Source: Pandoraea anhela (GTDB lineage: Bacteria > Pseudomonadota > Gammaproteobacteria > Burkholderiales > Burkholderiaceae). Taken from it: 64,000 nucleotides of DNA. A model generated the notes under the pieces. That model searched no databases. It saw nothing but the letters and a program-made list of their open reading frames with translations, and was not told the DNA's origin. The position numbers were made by a program, and so were the translations under genes. Below are positions 62,726 to 64,000 of this stretch, one piece after another; positions within the stretch are counted from its first letter, which is position 1; each line of letters opens with the position of its first letter. Location of the stretch: contig NZ_CABPSB010000012.1 of the NCBI RefSeq assembly GCF_902459655.1, positions 120,920-184,919 of the forward strand, given 5' to 3'.

Positions 62726-63755
62726 ACTCACGGATTTCGTCATCCTGTCCGGCTTTCTCGGCAGCGGCAAGACAACGTTGCTTTCCGAGTTTCTCGGCCA
62801 GGGGGCAGACGATGGCACCGCCGTTATCGTCAACGACATCGGCGAAGTGAACATCGACGGCGCGATTCTTGCGGTCCACGACGGGGTGCCGATGGCCACA
62901 CTCGGCAACGGATGCGTTTGCTGTAGCCTGATCAACGACCTTCAGTTCACCGTGGAATCGTTGATTGCCTCGCGCCGTGCGACAACGGCGAGCGCTTTTT
63001 CGCGCATCGTCCTGGAGTGCAGCGGACTGTCGGATCCCGGCGCCGTGATGCGCGGGTTGTCGGCGCTGGCATCGTACGGCCTGCGCGTTCGTGTCGTGAC
63101 GACTTATGCCGCGAACACGTCGGTCAGTCGCGACGACTTTCCGCTATTGGCTGCGCAGGTTTGCGGCGCTCACACGGTTGTCGTCACCAAACTCGATTTA
63201 TGCGATGTGGGGCAACGCGAACATGCGCTCGCCGAGATCGACGTGCTGGCGCCGTTGTCGCACCGGGTGATCGAACCCGACCGGGGGCGCAGGGCGATCG
63301 CGGCGTTTTGTCAGCGCGCGTCTGCGGTGCCGATGCCCACGGATCCCGCCATGACACGCATCGGACTGCCCGGCGGCCACGCTCGCGTAAAGGCATTTAC
63401 GTTGTCGTGGGATGCTCCGCTCGACTGGCGAGCGTTCTCGGACTGGATGGAGAACGTTGCCGGTTTTCTCGAGGGACGGCTGCTTCGCGTCAAGGGCATC
63501 CTGCGTGTTGTCGATTGTGCCGATGGCGTACTCGTGCAGGGCGTCGGGCAACATTTCGATCCCCCGACACGCATTGCCACCCTCGCGCAGCGCTCGCAGA
63601 TCGTCGTCATTACGGTGGACACGGAGGCAAGAGAGCTTCTGGCGATCCCGACGAATCTGCCCCTGCCCGAAGTGTCGACGCTCTCGAGCACAGCGTCTGC
63701 CGGCGATGTCGGGTTTCGCTTTACACGTCCGCTCTTTCTTCTCCCCTCGCGCTGA
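62715..63755 (+). CDS. CobW/P47K-type GTPase, metallochaperone family
   Basis: A 346-residue GTPase with Walker A GFLGSGKTTLL (13-23), the CobW metal motif GNGCVCCSL (C67, C69, C70), NDIGEVNIDG after the P-loop, and VVVTKLDLCDV as the guanine-specificity motif (TKLD). The C-terminal CobW domain (~220-340) is complete. CobW GTPases deliver zinc, cobalt or nickel to client enzymes. The ATG lies inside the amidohydrolase gene (11-bp overlap), so the amidohydrolase is the obvious client, by inference. Confidence 0.88.
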   Translation: MTPELTDFVILSGFLGSGKTTLLSEFLGQGADDGTAVIVNDIGEVNIDGAILAVHDGVPMATLGNGCVCCSLINDLQFTVESLIASRRATTASAFSRIVLECSGLSDPGAVMRGLSALASYGLRVRVVTTYAANTSVSRDDFPLLAAQVCGAHTVVVTKLDLCDVGQREHALAEIDVLAPLSHRVIEPDRGRRAIAAFCQRASAVPMPTDPAMTRIGLPGGHARVKAFTLSWDAPLDWRAFSDWMENVAGFLEGRLLRVKGILRVVDCADGVLVQGVGQHFDPPTRIATLAQRSQIVVITVDTEARELLAIPTNLPLPEVSTLSSTASAGDVGFRFTRPLFLLPSR

Positions 63756-63909
63756 ATTCGGCGCGCTTCCTACGTCTTTCGATGCCACGTCTTCTTATCC
63801 TCGACTTCCGATAGTCGCGGCGCCCGCGCGTCGCAATCCACGAGTGGCGCAGCGCGGACCGTCTCGCAGCCGTGCTGAGTCATCCAGATCAACCAGAAGA
63901 AATCTCGTA

Positions 63910-64000
63910 TGGATATTTTTGCTCAACAAATCTTGAACGGCCTCGTGCTGGGTAGCGTCTACGCGATCATTGCACTGGGCTATACGATGGTCTACGGCAT
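63910..64000 (+). CDS. livH: Liv-type ABC transporter permease, 5' part only
   Basis: Thirty codons before the window ends: MDIFAQQILNGLVLGSVYAI then IALGYTMVYG, the conserved LivH beginning. The remainder is outside the window. It lies 154 bp after the CobW-type gene and probably starts the importer part of the same operon. Confidence 0.85.

Noticed and set aside
61106-62935. 609-codon minus-strand frame
   Set aside because: Antisense to the amidohydrolase; no motifs.

Overview
The window is about 64 kb of high-GC, densely coding DNA with strong reading-frame bias and Shine-Dalgarno starts. Protein content (AcnB, MHS and Liv-type transporters, NrsF-type anti-sigma, many LysR/GntR/SDR genes, a siderophore-type acetyltransferase) points to a betaproteobacterium of the Burkholderiaceae. 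Pandoraea or a close relative is my best guess, by recognition of gene types and not by any search. I see no rRNA, tRNA, CRISPR array, prophage or insertion sequence; this is chromosomal accessory and metabolic sequence.

Layout. 1-1870: the edge of a probable siderophore locus (truncated iron-siderophore binding protein, AlcB-like acyltransferase). 2262-4158: small orphan genes and a Crp/Fnr-type regulator. 4496-13285: a long uptake operon in which a large acyl-CoA ligase, a full Liv-type ABC importer (ATPase, two permeases, binding protein, second ATPase) and a PaaK-like CoA ligase are co-oriented, suggesting import of an organic acid coupled to CoA activation. 13645-17026: a YeiH-type exporter with a 53-residue membrane partner, a good terminator, then an MHS symporter.

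17151-24508 is the most unusual metabolic unit. A GntR/HutC regulator faces a perfect 16-bp palindrome that precedes an operon of AprA-like flavoprotein, AprB-like two-cluster ferredoxin, a sulfonate/nitrate-type ABC importer and a HEAT-repeat protein. It looks like an uptake-plus-redox system for an unidentified (probably sulfur-containing) substrate. 24667-33015: DnaQ-like exonuclease, small secreted proteins, acnB with a clear terminator and an upstream operator-like palindrome, a DUF900-like lipoprotein hydrolase, a YkgJ protein, an ECF sigma/NrsF pair, and an exported protein resembling a cyclic-nucleotide-binding fold. 33103-35843: two SDR genes and a LysR gene. 35956-38548: a compact arsenic operon arsR-acr3-arsC-arsH. 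38808-40359: beta-carbonic anhydrase and a lower-GC orphan.

40511-54653: a GntR/FCD regulator divergent from a catabolic run (Ldh-type dehydrogenase, Fe-alcohol dehydrogenase, aldehyde dehydrogenase, amino-acid permease, fold-III PLP enzyme of the D-threonine aldolase/D-serine dehydratase type), followed by two penicillin-binding proteins (FtsI/PBP2 type and bifunctional PBP1A type) around a GcvA-like LysR gene, and a D-cysteine desulfhydrase-like gene. D-amino-acid enzymes and accessory murein synthases side by side are a notable association. 54816-59275: two epoxide-hydrolase-like genes (one exported), LysR, SDR and HxlR genes. 59490-64000: exported GAF-like protein, DMT transporter, amidohydrolase, CobW-type GTPase and the start of a second Liv importer, apparently one operon.

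A recurrent feature is a set of short tandem arrays with 9-12 bp units, several starting at or just after a stop codon. Start codons were chosen by Shine-Dalgarno position and family length; doubtful ones are stated in the entries.
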